NCBI GenBank assembly: GCA_004151065.3
Contig: NWUY0300026027.1
Location: forward strand, 1-21,792
Origin: Larix sibirica
Taxonomy: Eukaryota > Streptophyta > Pinopsida > Pinales > Pinaceae
Reading direction: 5' to 3'
DNA: 21,792 bases
Shown: positions 9,961-19,825 of the stretch, one piece after another
Numbering within the stretch: the stretch's first letter is position 1
Layout of the letters: each line of letters begins with the position of its first letter
Notes under the pieces: model-generated
Database searches by the model: none
Told to the model about the DNA's origin: nothing
Seen by the model: the letters and a program-made list of their open reading frames with translations, nothing else
Translations under genes and position numbers: made by a program

Positions 9961-10984
9961 TTTCTTTTGCTGCTGCAGAAAAATGAATAGAGGCAAACAA
10001 ATTCCTGTGCATTGCCACACTGAACATAGCAAATTCGAATGCTGAAAGAAGCTTATGCGGTTTCCCACTTTTTCTGGCTACAGCAAAGAGCCTTGAAATT
10101 TTTGACCTCTTGGCAGCTACAGATTCTGAACGATTTATCTTATTTTGATCTCACAACAAAAACAGACTACATTGGATGTTTGTAAACAGTCTGTAGTTTC
10201 TGGGTATATACTTGTTACATGTTCTAGATGCATTTGCCAATAACAAGGCAATTTTGTCACTTCACTTTACATACACAATGTTTTTGACAATTTCACATGA
10301 GTGGAATGGAAGACTATGCCATGGCATTTGATTAATACTAAGAAACCTTGAACTTTCCACTTTGCAAATTATTCTTTAAACTTTCTTTTGCAAATTGTTC
10401 TTTAAACTTTCTTTTGCTTCTAAGAACTTTTCTTAATCATTTCACAATGACTATATATATATGCAAGTGGCCATAGATTCAAGTTCCAGTTCATGTATTT
10501 TCCAAGTGCAATCGTTTCTATAAATAATGTTTATAATCTATTCTAATTATTTGTCTAACTCTTGTTTCGTGATGTTAATGGTAACACTACACAATGAAAA
10601 TATTTTCTATTGTTAGAAGCAAGGTATACTAAGAACCAAATGACTTCTCAAAATTGCTTCATTCATAAGATTTTCACATTGTTTTCAAAATTAGTTTAAT
10701 TTATTTTTATTGCATTTCAAAATTAGTAAAAAGCAAACTGGATCTAACTTTTTGTTCACTTTGTAAAAGTTATTAACATTTTCATTTTCAAAAGTTGCTT
10801 GCATTCATCTTTGTTATATCTTTTTTGAAAGTTGTGGACATGTTGATGACAAAAGCCTATGTTGAGGAATCTTATTTNTATTGTTAATTATTGGATTTTG
10901 TGTCGCAATTAATTTTGGAAAAATAGAAATTAAATGTTTATAAAATTATTTCGATGTGATAAAATATTCTAAGTGGCCCTAGAG
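9961..10984. other. AT-rich non-coding stretch
   Basis: No gene is seen on either strand. It contains a 26-bp tandem repeat at 10361-10412 and one ambiguous base at about 10878. The right boundary of the Helentron, if it reaches this far, is not visible. Confidence 0.4.
10361..10412. repeat. 26-bp tandem repeat, two copies
   Basis: Two adjacent copies begin with TTTGCAAATT and end with TAAACTTTCT, differing by one base (ATT versus GTT in the middle). A third copy starts at 10413 but fades after a few bases. Confidence 0.8.
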
Positions 10985-11029
10985 AGCTAATGATATGTCC
11001 CTAAGACCCTTTGATATCTCCAAGGGACA

Positions 11030-11305
11030 TTACATTCTACAAGGACCGATCTTCTTCATCTTCAACTTATCTTAAGTGCCCCTGGGAAATTTTCCCTTCC
11101 TCAAATGTGCTAGCACTAAATAACCTTCTGCAAAGCTCTTAACCCTTCTTTTAGTATCAACTTTCTTCTTGTATTGCTGGCTGCTCTTCTATAATTGCTC
11201 ATGTCCTTATTTATGGAACTCTTTGATATGTTCAAAAAATGACTCTGCGTCTGCACTCTTTTGGTTTCTCTCAGACAAAGGTACCAAGTCAACCACTTCG
11301 TGACC
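11030..11305 (-). pseudogene. Ty3 integrase C-terminal region remnant
   Basis: The minus strand reads DLVPLSERNQKSADAESFFE, then EGYLVLAHLRKGKFPRGT, and ends near DKLKMKKIGPCRM. This is the well-known end of Ty3 integrases: the DLVPLP segment, a charged helix, the 'GD/YLV..HLRK.RFP.GT' block and the 'LK.KKIGPCR' block. There are stops within the helix and after FPRGT, and frame changes, so it is non-functional. The integrase catalytic core is not found next to it. Confidence 0.75.
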
Positions 11306-11329
11306 AAATGACGTTATTTTTCAGCAATT

Positions 11330-11634
11330 TGAATAATTTTTGTGCAGCAGCATTCCACTTAAATTATTCCTTCGTCATGCAAGTAGTCAAAGGTGCACAT
11401 ATCCCAATGAAAATTCTTATAAACTTCTTATAAAATTTGGTTAATTCATGAAAACTCCACACTTCAAACGTGCTTTTACGGATTCAGCATTCTATGATTG
11501 ACTTCACTTTTTTTTATCCATCTTTAGACCTTCGGCTTCTTGAGAAATCACAAACCCAAGATATACTAATTCTTCATTCATGAAGGTACATTTCTGCAGA
11601 TTTATTAATAATTTCTCATTCTAACACTTTTCTC
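11330..11634 (-). pseudogene. Ty3 reverse transcriptase end and connection remnant
   Basis: The minus strand starts with HLRKVLE (the 'HL.HLR.VL..L' helix after the YxDD motif), continues with pieces matching a 'K.A.KC.F...ELVFLGF.IS..G' pattern (the block SISWVCDFS in a damaged frame), and ends with EVYKNFHWDMCTF, which resembles the 'FYR.FI..FS.I..PL' block. At least seven stops or frame changes occur. The missing YxDD block would lie at the breakpoint next to 11640. Confidence 0.6.
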
Positions 11635-11654
11635 AAATGATCAAGATACTAGTT

Positions 11655-12052
11655 TAAAATGAAGAGTTCAATAGTCAAGTGCATGAGTTGCTAGAGAGAG
11701 GTTTGATCAGAAAATGCTTAAGCCCATGTGTGGTACCTGATTTACTAGCACCAAAGAAGGGTGGAGAATGGAGGATGCACATTGATTCTAGAGAAATTAA
11801 CAGAATTACAATTAAGTACAGATTTCCATTACCAAGGATGAGGGACTTAATAGGCTATTTGAGTGGTGCAAGGTATTTCACAAAGATTGATTTAAAGAAA
11901 GGGTATCATCAGATTAGAAATCGTGAAGGAGATGAGTGGAAATTTGCATTTAAAATTAAGGACTTTATGAATGGTTGGTCATGCCATTTGGATTGACAAA
12001 TGTGCAAAGTACCTTTATGAGACTTATGAATGAAATGTTAAAGCCTTATTAA
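11655..12052 (+). pseudogene. Ty3 reverse transcriptase fingers/palm fragment, inverted
   Basis: The + strand reads HELLERGLIRKCLSPCVVP, then GGEWRMHIDSREINRITIKY and RFPLP, then GARYFTKIDLKKGYHQIR. The Asp of FTKIDL is the first RT catalytic aspartate. A one-base shift at about 11960 leads to [20 protein letters not shown], and the match stops at 12049 just before a TAA. This is a clear Ty3 RT, about 130 codons, ending before the YxDD motif. Its strand is opposite to the gag and RT-end pieces on both sides. Confidence 0.9.
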
Positions 12053-12920
12053 GTCCTCATTCTTAACCCCACTACTCTGTCCTCTTCCAAACATGCTTCT
12101 ACCTCTACCTCTTGTAGTTTTTCCACGAGTAGTAGGTTGTCTTCTTGATAAAATTTTCCTCAGCCTTTAGAGCAAGCTGATAGGATTCCCCAAGATTTCT
12201 AATTCTCCTTATATTCAGCTTATCCTAAATAGCATAACTCAAGCCATTGACAATCTAGCTACAACTTCCTCTCCTTCATCACTATGACCAAAACTAATGG
12301 AAAATTTATAAAATTCCTCAATATACTCCTTTACGATCATATCCTTTTGTCAAAGGTTTCATAGCTTCCTAAAGAAATTCAGAGTATCGTCAACAGGAAA
12401 AAAATTATCTTTGAGTTTAGCCACCATTATGTCCCAAGTCTTTATATTGTCTTTATCTTATCTTTTCCTTTCCTTTGCCTTTCTAGCTGCAAATTGTCCC
12501 ACCATAAAGATGCATGTCCCTTCAACTTCATATATGCCATCCTCACTCTCTTAGGGTATTCAATCTGCTCCATGTCAAAGAATTTATCCATATCTCTAAT
12601 CCAGTCAAACAACTCCTTAAGATTCAAGCTTCCTGGATAAATAGGTGTCTCCATTTTAGGTTTTCCCTACAAATCTGTCAAGGCTCTAATAATTCTCTCT
12701 TTTGGGGCTTCAACTACCTTAACTTCTTCTTTTAGGATCTCAACTTCCAATTCTTCATCACTCATATTATTTGCTTCTGCCACAACTCCCATTCTTTGGG
12801 TTGTTTCTATCACTTCCAATCTGGCTTGAATGGGAAGAATGTAGCTATTTAAAAGAGTGTGCAAATTAGGTTGAATCTTCCCTTAGTAGAACTTATTTTC
12901 AATGAACCAAATGGCTGATG
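12053..12920 (-). pseudogene. Ty3 gag remnant
   Basis: The minus strand has two in-frame pieces split by one stop: 12864-12667 (HTLLNSYILPIQARLEVIE, then an acidic stretch) and 12654-12442 (TPIYPGSLNLKELFDWIRDM, then YMKLKGHASLWWDNLQLERQ). The 'W....L..YF....... WW..L' pattern is the Ty3 retrotrans_gag domain. It goes on in damaged frames with KTWDIMVAKLKDNFFPVDD and ends in an Arg/Gly-rich tail (TTRGKTTRGRGRSMFGRG) of the sort found in nucleocapsid regions. A CCHC knuckle is not clearly seen. Gag ends abruptly at 12053, back to back with the inverted RT piece. Confidence 0.8.
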
Positions 12921-12936
12921 CAAGCGTGAATAATAT

Positions 12937-13083
12937 TTTTATTTTTTATTTTTATAGAAATACTTCATATATTAACAAGGAAATATTTACAACACACCTA
13001 TTCAAGGGATTTGAACCCAGGTCTCCATGTTAATACCAACCCGATCACCTCGTTGCTTGTTATTAGACCACACTCTCATGGAT
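12937..13083 (-). mobile_element. tRNA-derived SINE
   Basis: On the minus strand there is an A-box-like TGGTCTAATAACAAGC (13070-13055) and, about 35 bases on, a near-perfect B box GGGTTCAAATCCC (13018-13006). These are the internal RNA polymerase III promoter elements of a tRNA. They are followed by a body of about 50 bases and an A/T-rich tail (ATAAAAATAAAAAATAAAAA) at about 12950-12930. This layout is that of a plant tRNA-derived SINE. It is not a tRNA, because no acceptor stem closes around the boxes. No target-site duplication is evident; the flanks belong to two different retroelements. Confidence 0.7.
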
Positions 13084-13129
13084 ATGGATATAATCTTTTC
13101 TAAAGGAGGTTGTAGGTTGTGGTCCAAAG

Positions 13130-15925
13130 GGATATGGTTTTGGCCAAGGGTTTCAGGATTGGAACTTTGTACAAGTTGGATGTGACTAGGTAGTGGCAAT
13201 GCAATGTTAGGGAAAATGCCAAATTGGTGACAACTTTGAAGACATCAATAATGATGTTGTGGCATCATCATATGGGACATCTTGGTGAAAAGAACCTACA
13301 AATGTTGTACACTAAAAGGATTATCCACGGACTTTATGATATGAAGGACTCTTTAGAATTTTGTGAAGCATGTGTGCTTAGAATGAAAAATAGGGTTTAG
13401 TTTTCCTTAACTAATAACAAAGCTCAAGAGGTGTTTGAGTTAGTGCATTCCAATATTTGCAGTGCTTTGGATGTGGTCTCCAATGGAGGATCTCATTATC
13501 TAATCACTTTCATTGATGACTTCTCATAGAAGTCATGGGTTTAATTCATGAGTAAGAAAAGTGATGCTCTTGAAGTTTTTAAGATTTTTGTTCTTAGGTC
13601 AAAGGGCAATGTGGGAAGAAGGTGAAAACTTTGAGAAGCAACAATGGTTGTTAGCATTGTTCTAAGGAGTCAGAGTTGTTTTGCAAATATCAAGGTATTG
13701 CAAGGTAGAATACCACTCCACATAATCATGAACAAAATGATGTTATTGAGAGGTTGAATCGAACCCTGATGGAGAAAACATGGATCATTAAAGTGGATAT
13801 TGGTTTGAGAATTTTTTTGGGGGTTAGAGTAGTTGCTACAACAAATTATTTGACCAATAGATGACCCAGTCCAAAGTTCGGTGATAAGAAATGGAGAGAG
13901 ACTTGGAGGGAAGAGAACCCCTATGTTTCAAATCTTGGGGTTTTGAGGTGTGAGGCTTACATGCATGTACCTAAGGTGAACATGAAAGAGCTTAAAACAA
14001 ATCAGTAAAGTGCATCTTTACTGGATATTCGCAAGGATTCAAGGGCTACAGTTGTGGATTCCATCTGAGCATCAACATACCCACAATTGGAGGAGCAGAA
14101 ATCTTGTGAATACCAACATGAAGAATGTGTACCTGTAAAAAACATACAGCTTGCAGAGATTTCTTATTTCCAATCTAGAGTTGAAGATCAAGTTAAACAA
14201 TGGGGGGCAATATAAAAAAATTCTAAGGGAAGGAGGTAAAAATCATCCTAAAGAAAGATTGTCGTTAGGACCAAATAAAAATCTGCATCCCGAACATGAT
14301 CAACATGATCAGGGGTAGAATTTGCGAAGTAACCTTTGTGAGCAAAAGAGGCCTCATGGGTATGGCTATGAACCAACTACTTTTAGTTTTTTTTAAATCT
14401 CCACGGATGAGAAGCAAAGAAATGTCAAAGAGTCTCTTGATGGTGATGAGCCACCTCAATAGAAGAAAGCTATGGAAGAAGAAATGAATGCCTTGGAATA
14501 GAACTAGACTTGGCATTTGAAAGAGCTGCCTAAAGGAAGGAAGGCAATTGGATGCAAATGGGTGTTCAAAAAATATAATGTAGATGCTTCTATAGTTCTA
14601 TAGAGTGGTATAAGGCTTGTTTCGTAGCAAAGGGGATACTTTCAAGTAGAGAGTGTGGATTATGAGGAGACCTTCTTTGCAGTGGCCAATATGACATCTA
14701 TTAGGTTGTTGTCGACATTGGCAGCTACTTATAATTTGGAAGTGGAGAAAAGGGATACGAAGACAACTTTTCTTCATGGTGAGCTTAAGGAAGAAATCTT
14801 CACGAAGCAATTAGAAGGATTTGTGGTAGAAGGGAGAAGGATTTGTGGTAGAAGGAAGAGAAGACATGGCATGAGGATTGAAGAGATCACTGTATGGCTT
14901 AAAGCAGTCCCCAAGAAAATTGTACAAACAGTTTGAAAATATGTTATGGGATGAAGGTTCAAAAGAAGTGAAAGTGGACCATGTGTTTACTTCAAGCAAG
15001 AAGGTAATAACTTAATTATGTTGGTCTTATATGTTGATTATCTTAGTTTGATTAGTGACTGTAAGTAGCTAGTCAAGGAGACTAAGTCCTAATTGTCATG
15101 TGAGTTTGACATGAAAGACAGGTGAATTGCACTATTGCTTGGGGATTGAGGTGAAAAGAGACTGCCAAGTCAGGAAGTTCTATATCAACCAATGAAAGTA
15201 TGTGGAAAACATACTTGAACTCTTTAGAATGGATAAATTTAAACCGACTTGCACTCCATCTCAAGTGGACATGTGTTTGTCGTCTAACATTAGTCCTATG
15301 AGCAAATAGGAGGAAGAGTACTCAATGGAAAACGTGCCATATGCTAGTGCAGTTGTTAGTGTGTTGGTATCCCTATGTATGCCATGGTGTGCACAAGACC
15401 AAATATTGCACATGCAGTGGAGTTGCAAGTTGAGGGAGAGATCATTGGATTGCTATCAAGAGGATCTTTAGGTACGTATGGTGCTCCAATGACTATGCTA
15501 TTTGTTATCTTAGAGATGGAAGCAAGAAGCTTTAGATGCATGGGTTTGTTGATGTTGATTGGGCAGATGACAAGAGCAATGCAAAGTCCGTTAGTGAGTA
15601 TATATTTAGACTATTTGAAGGCATTGTGCATTGAAGGAGTAACAGGCAAATATTGCCCCATTCCAATATTGAAGTAGAGTACATCACAGCATCATAGGCT
15701 TCAAAGGAAGTTGTTTGGTTGCAGCAGTTATGTAGAGATATTGGACTTGAACACGAGTCCATTCCTATTTATTGTAACAATCAAAGTGCAATGGCTTTGG
15801 TAAAGAATCTCAAGTTTCATGTATGGACAAAGCATATCAAGGTGAAATTCCACCACAACATCGAAGAGAAGGTCGAGTCTAATAAGATACTGTACTAAAG
15901 TTTAAACTCAAGATAATCAGCAAGA
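13130..15925 (+). pseudogene. Ty1/copia pol remnant (integrase, reverse transcriptase, RNase H)
   Basis: Pieces can be read in several frames. WHHHMGHLGEKNLQMLYTKR and FCEACVLRMKNR form the HHCC zinc region (about 13260-13390). FELVHSNICSAL and LITFIDDFS come from the integrase core; the first catalytic Asp is replaced by Asn, the second is kept. RT begins near 14460 with KKAMEEEMNALE, GCKWVFKKYN, VDYEETFFAVANMTSIRLLS and TFLHGELKEEIFTKQLEGF; the YVDD box appears as YVDY at about 15030. RNase H shows ESIPIYCNNQSAMALVKNLK (Asp to Asn) and WTKHIKVKFHHNIEE. The changed active-site residues agree with decay. A 22-bp tandem duplication interrupts RT at 14813-14856. Confidence 0.88.
14813..14856. 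repeat. 22-bp tandem duplication inside copia RT
   Basis: Two copies of AGAAGGATTTGTGGTAGAAG plus two bases lie head to tail, differing at the last base. It falls just after the EGF motif of RT and changes the reading frame, so it is a lesion of this copy. Confidence 0.9.
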
Positions 15926-16010
15926 TTCTTTAACTAAAGCAGTGGATGGAAGGTAATTTGCTTGGTGTAGGGGCAAGGTGGGGGTTAAACCTTGGCCGAT
16001 GTAACTGCCA

Positions 16011-16025
16011 TGCCAAGTGGGAGAT
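16011..16025 (+). promoter_or_regulatory. Copia polypurine tract
   Basis: The sequence CCAAGTGGGAGAT lies directly before a TGTTA LTR start. 'AAGTGGGAGA.TG' is the usual plus-strand priming site of plant copia elements. Confidence 0.75.
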
Positions 16026-16281
16026 TGTTAAGACATTGCATTCTTGTGTTTTAGACGAAGTGTTGTTTCCCAATTGTGTCATTGATTGTGGGAAGCTTTG
16101 TTTCTATGTTTCTTTTTTCTTTATAAAATAAAATGAAACAAGGCCGACCATGATTTTTCCGAAAGAGTTTCCTTCGTTGTTGCATGTAATTCTTAACACT
16201 GACTATTTTATTTCATTTCACACTTAATATCTTTGTGCTGTAGATTCTCCATTGGTTGAGAATTGCTATCAAGATTCAACA
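16026..16281 (+). repeat. Copia 3' LTR (right end approximate)
   Basis: It starts TGTTAAGAC straight after the polypurine tract. A TATA-like TTTATAAAATAAAA is at about 16119. The right end is placed at CAACA near 16281 because TGTT...AACA would be the expected terminal inverted repeat, but no second LTR is present to confirm it. Confidence 0.55.
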
Positions 16282-16574
16282 AATTAATATATTCAATTAC
16301 AAGCATTTTCAAGCAGTTAAAGTTCCGATTCTGCCTTTGCTATTTTACCTGACATCCTGGCTTGCATTTCAGATTCGGGTTCCAAAATAGCCGTCTGAAA
16401 GCTTTCTGCAGAGGCTTCAGAAGAAAAGTTTGACAACACAACTTGTATAGCCACTAATTTCCGCAGGTAAAGGAGGTCTGGACTGCAAAATGATATTTTT
16501 CAGAAACTATGCAACAACTATGCAAGCCTACAATGGAAAATATCAAACACATAGAGCTAGTTGTAGATTTAATT
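16282..16574. other. Spacer between the copia LTR and the methyltransferase-like gene
   Basis: No gene is seen. It may include the 3' untranslated region of the minus-strand gene that ends at 16575. Confidence 0.4.
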
Positions 16575-17454
16575 TTACCCTAGGACAAACTTATAAGTTC
16601 GGCACTCTCCCAGTGGGAAAGGGAAACCAGCGGATCTTCCAGCTCCTCTTCTATTAGTGTAGCCAGGATAATCTTCTAGTGCAAAGCGAACTGATTCTTT
16701 AAGTAGCAATCCACATTCTTCTGCTTGTTTTACCAACTCCCACCTTCTATATGGGCCATATGCTTTGTGCGTAACGTGAATCTCTCCGATTTCACTAAGC
16801 ATAGACCTTGCATTCTTGAAGAACATCTTCAACAGGTCCCGGTGCTTTCTGCCCAGCATTGTAAAATAGGGTTTACCAACCACAACTCTTTTAAATTATT
16901 TCACTTCGATAAATTTTGACACTACAGTTTTAAGAAACTTACTCGATAACAGTTGTATCTTCTTCCTTTCCATGGAAACCTGCATGAGGAAAGTTATAGA
17001 CAATTCTATGGAACCTCATCTTTCTTATGATAGGGTGCTTTTCCATTGTCGTTGCATCAACCCCATGCAATATCATTGCTCCAAGCTTCTCTAAATTTGA
17101 CAGTGGTTCATGGGCTGATTTATATAACTGTAGCAACTCTTCTGCATCGAGGACATAAAATTATAGAGATAGAAACAAATTACAACCACAAATATATAAA
17201 ACCAGAACAAATCAAGACAAAATATTAAAAAATTGGAGGAAATGTTTGAAACCTCTACTATTAAGAGAAGTGGGAACCATGTTTTGTGCAGAGCCAAATG
17301 CATTGGCCAAAGAAGAAGAAAATGAAAAGTCCCCTTCCCCGACTAATAGTATCTGATGGAAGTTCGAGTAGTGTTTGATACTCCTCTCCAAAGACGAACG
17401 TCTCGATAGATAGTTGGACCTGTTAATATTTGGATCATGCATCGCTGATTCCAT
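16575..17454 (-). CDS. BMT5/DUF2431-like 25S rRNA uridine-N3 methyltransferase family protein
   Basis: Three exons on the minus strand, 17454-17253, 17141-16943 and 16848-16575, join in phase (202, 199 and 274 nt) to an unbroken 224-codon frame with GT-AG introns (GTTTCA...ATGCAG; GTAAGT...GGGCAG). Residues about 34-49 read ILLVGEGDFSFSSSLA, the nucleotide-binding loop that marks the Rossmann-like BMT5 (DUF2431) family. Further on are HGVDAT, YNFPHAGFHGKEED, a GEIHVTHK block and DYPGYTNRRG near the end, all in family order. The length matches plant members. Yeast Bmt5 makes m3U in 25S rRNA; whether this plant paralogue does the same is inferred from family only. The start Met at 17454 is the first in frame after a stop; a second Met follows at codon 5. 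No lesion is seen, in contrast to everything around it. Confidence 0.87.
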
Positions 17455-18980
17455 ATTTGATTACAATACTGGAGATTTCGCAAACATTTTAGCAATTAAT
17501 ACCAAGTAATCCCCTGCCATCACAAGGCAACTATATCAATTATTGAAGAATGTGCAAATTAAATCACAGAAAAACCATCCTAGCATGTATATAAGCCATT
17601 AACGAATTGAGCCTTCAAATTAGCATTATTCCTCAGCTTCAACCACCTCAAACCAGGCCTCAATGAATCACAGCAAACAAACATGAAGCTTAAGAACTAA
17701 ACCTTGGAATTTCTCAATTATATTATTATTTCAAAATTTAACATGTGCTAAAATCATATATATTTCAATGGAGAATATCACATTTATATTAGTTTATTTT
17801 TAATAGAAACTGTTGATATTTGTATTAAGAAATAATGCAGCCTCGCTGGTCAGCCTAGTAATACAAAAAGTTGTCCCTGAGCTTGAAGTTCAAGAAAAAT
17901 CCTAGATGAAAAATAGATGATTCCAATTAGGTGATAATATCCATAACAGAGGATATACATGGACTTCTGTTAGTATATATTCTAAAAAAGACTTCTAAGG
18001 CCAAAACTATTTTGCAATACATAAAAAAACACTCTTCTTAATGAGAAGCACGAGTACTATGTGCTTCATTCTAACTTATATAGGAAGGTTGAGAGTCTTT
18101 GTTTTCCATGTCCACATCTTCTTGAGCTTGGTATAGAGTTTCCTCTTCATTTAACTCTTCAAGAGCAGTCATTTGTCATTTTGTAATTAGATGTTGTCGA
18201 GAAGGCACACCTATTCAGATTTGTGAACTGGGTTTTGATAGAGAGACACTCAACTGAATTTGCTCTCTTTGCTAGAGGATGGTATTTATTATTGATGTAT
18301 GTTGACTACTGTTCGCTTCCTCATTTCCATGAACCTTGACTACAACAGAGAATATGGATGTTCAATTGTCGTTGATAAGGTCTTCATGCCTGCACAACAC
18401 CTTGAGATTTCCCAATTTTTTGGTTCAAGATAATTCCATTGTTCCTTGAGCTATCCATATTTCCTTGCTTCCCAATATGAAGAAACAAGTGGAACAAAAC
18501 CAAAAACAAATACCCAAGAATTCTGTATCATCAAAGGGTGAATAATCAAGGATGTAAGGTGAAGGGCCGAGAATTACCACCAATTTGGTCACGCAAGGTC
18601 ACAATCAACTTGCACAATGCTTTCATAGTACCAACCAAGCATTGGGAAAGAATTTCCTCCCACTACAGAAGCAAATGCACAATTCCAACCAGCCAATGAT
18701 AATGGAATTCCTCCAAGTACAAGTCCAAGCAACCAATTCCTTCCCAAATCCAGCTCCTAAATCCTCCAGCGAAAGAGTTGAGCCCAAAATGAATGGAACT
18801 TACCAGAGATAACCAGAGAGGTGAATGACCAAGTTAACAACCTCCATCTCTATTATCCCACCTCTTCCCTTTCAAAATTGTGTGCTTGCTTGATTATGTT
18901 GGCACTCCATTAAGCCTGAACGGAGTGATATGGGAGAAGATGTTAATCCCCCATTTCTTTTTAGCATACCATAGCCCAAT
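17455..18980. other. Non-coding stretch, including the upstream region of the methyltransferase-like gene
   Basis: No gene is supported. The first few hundred bases would hold the promoter and 5' leader of the minus-strand gene; no clear TATA box was chosen. An open frame of 75 codons at 18585-18812 (+) is Gln/Asn-rich without recognised motifs and is not called. Parts near 18820-18980 may be the tail of the minus-strand retroelement that carries the RNase H. Confidence 0.4.
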
Positions 18981-18982
18981 CA

Positions 18983-19365
18983 TTAGGTTAAGTTAGCTAA
19001 GCCATCAACTTGGCAATTGTTTTCCCTGAAGACATGGTAAAATTCAATGCTTTCAAAGCAGCCTACTTCCTTTTGCAATCTAGCAATGAGCCTTTCCTGT
19101 TTTTCATCAGAAGAAGTGTTTGAGCTTCCCATAAGTTTGATGATTATGAAGGAATCCTCAATTGCCATGATGGTATTAATACTTCTAAAATCTAGTAGTT
19201 TTAATCCTTGGAACAAGGCAATGACCTCCAGTCTGGTTGTTTGAACCAATTCCCAAGCCCTATTCAAAACTAATTTCATGATTTACATCGATATCATAGA
19301 CAATCCCCCCAACACCTACTACCCCTCAATTGTGATTGTAGCCATAACGATTAGTGTCAGTCTTA
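18983..19365 (-). pseudogene. RNase H-like domain of a retroelement (RVT_3 type)
   Basis: The minus strand reads GVGGIVYDIDVNHEISF and GLGIGSNNQT, then after a frame change LEVIALFQGLKLLDFRSINT, then AIEDSFIIIKLMGS, and ends YHVFRENNCQVDGLANLT with a stop. This is the plant RVT_3 RNase H pattern: 'GGv.yD..G', 'NN.aE..AL..GL' with its Glu, 'EGDS' (here IEDS) with its Asp, and 'HV.RE.N..AD.LAN' with its Asp. Such domains sit at the end of plant LINE polyproteins. No reverse transcriptase was found upstream on this strand, so it is a fragment. The frame change lies at about 19230-19280. Confidence 0.75.
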
Positions 19366-19370
19366 AGGAT

Positions 19371-19825
19371 GACAAGAGGGTGGGCTTTGTTCCACTTATG
19401 TGTGTGCAAAGAATGCAATGCAAGCCTCACACATTTGACAACTACCTCCCGGTACCCCCATAGAAACTTTAGGAGTTGGACATCCTTGTGGGAATTGAAT
19501 CTTGGTCACTGGTGAAAAACTCCTCATTTCTTACTAGGGGATCCAACCCCATCGGAAAGGATCACACTTTATAATCAAAGACCAAGTAGCCAAACAAAAT
19601 AAATAACAAGGTGGGATTTGATCCACTTGTGTATATCCAAAGAGTATAATGCAAGCCTCACACATTCAACCACTATCTTCGGGGTACCTCCATGGAAATC
19701 TTCGGGGCCAAATGCCAATATGAGAATATAACCTTGGTCACTAGAAAAAAAATCTTCTCATTCCTTACCAATGTATCCAACACTTACATAAAGGATAACA
19801 CTTTATCAATGTTGGAAACCATATA
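19371..19825 (-). repeat. Two tandem divergent copies of a SINE-like repeat (about 220 bp each)
   Basis: Copy 1 is about 19371-19600 and copy 2 about 19604-19825, same orientation, period about 233. Shared blocks include GCAAGCCTCACACATT, GGTACC/CCCATAGAAA-like text, CTTGGTCACT and CTCATT(T/C)CTTAC. Read on the minus strand, copy 1 has a B-box-like AGATTCAATTCCC (19502-19490) about 35-45 bases after an A-box-like GGATCCCCTAGTAAG (19544-19530); the other copy is more decayed there. A tRNA-derived SINE is therefore suspected, but no tail or flanking duplication was found. Identity is perhaps two thirds by eye. The right part of copy 2 contains only chance open frames. Confidence 0.6.

Larger units (their letters stand above)
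10985..12930 (-). mobile_element. Decayed Ty3-type LTR retrotransposon with an internal inversion
   Basis: Read on the minus strand from right to left, the order is gag (12920 to 12053), the end of RT and start of RNase H (11634 to about 11330), and the integrase C-terminus (about 11305 to 11030). The RT fingers/palm piece that belongs between gag and the RT end is present at 11655-12049 but on the + strand. Protease, the YxDD part of RT, most of RNase H and the integrase core are not recognised. No LTRs were found. Many stops show that it is old. The inverted orientation of the RT block points to a rearrangement after insertion rather than to two unrelated insertions, though the latter cannot be excluded. 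Confidence 0.72.
13084..16281 (+). mobile_element. Decayed Ty1/copia LTR retrotransposon, 5' truncated
   Basis: The + strand carries the order GAG-pre-integrase, integrase, reverse transcriptase, RNase H, polypurine tract and 3' LTR, which is the Ty1/copia order (integrase before RT). The gag and 5' LTR are absent; the recognisable part begins close to the SINE at 12937-13083. Dozens of stops and shifts show an old copy. Target-site duplication cannot be tested because the left end is missing. Confidence 0.87.

Noticed and set aside
13006-13070. tRNA gene
   Set aside because: A and B boxes are present but no acceptor or anticodon stems close around them, and an A/T-rich tail follows, so a SINE fits better.
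14265-14516. Minus-strand frames across the copia pol
   Set aside because: They are antisense shadows of the + strand copia remnant.
18585-18812. 75-codon Gln/Asn-rich open frame
   Set aside because: No motif, and the region shows no other sign of coding; taken as chance.
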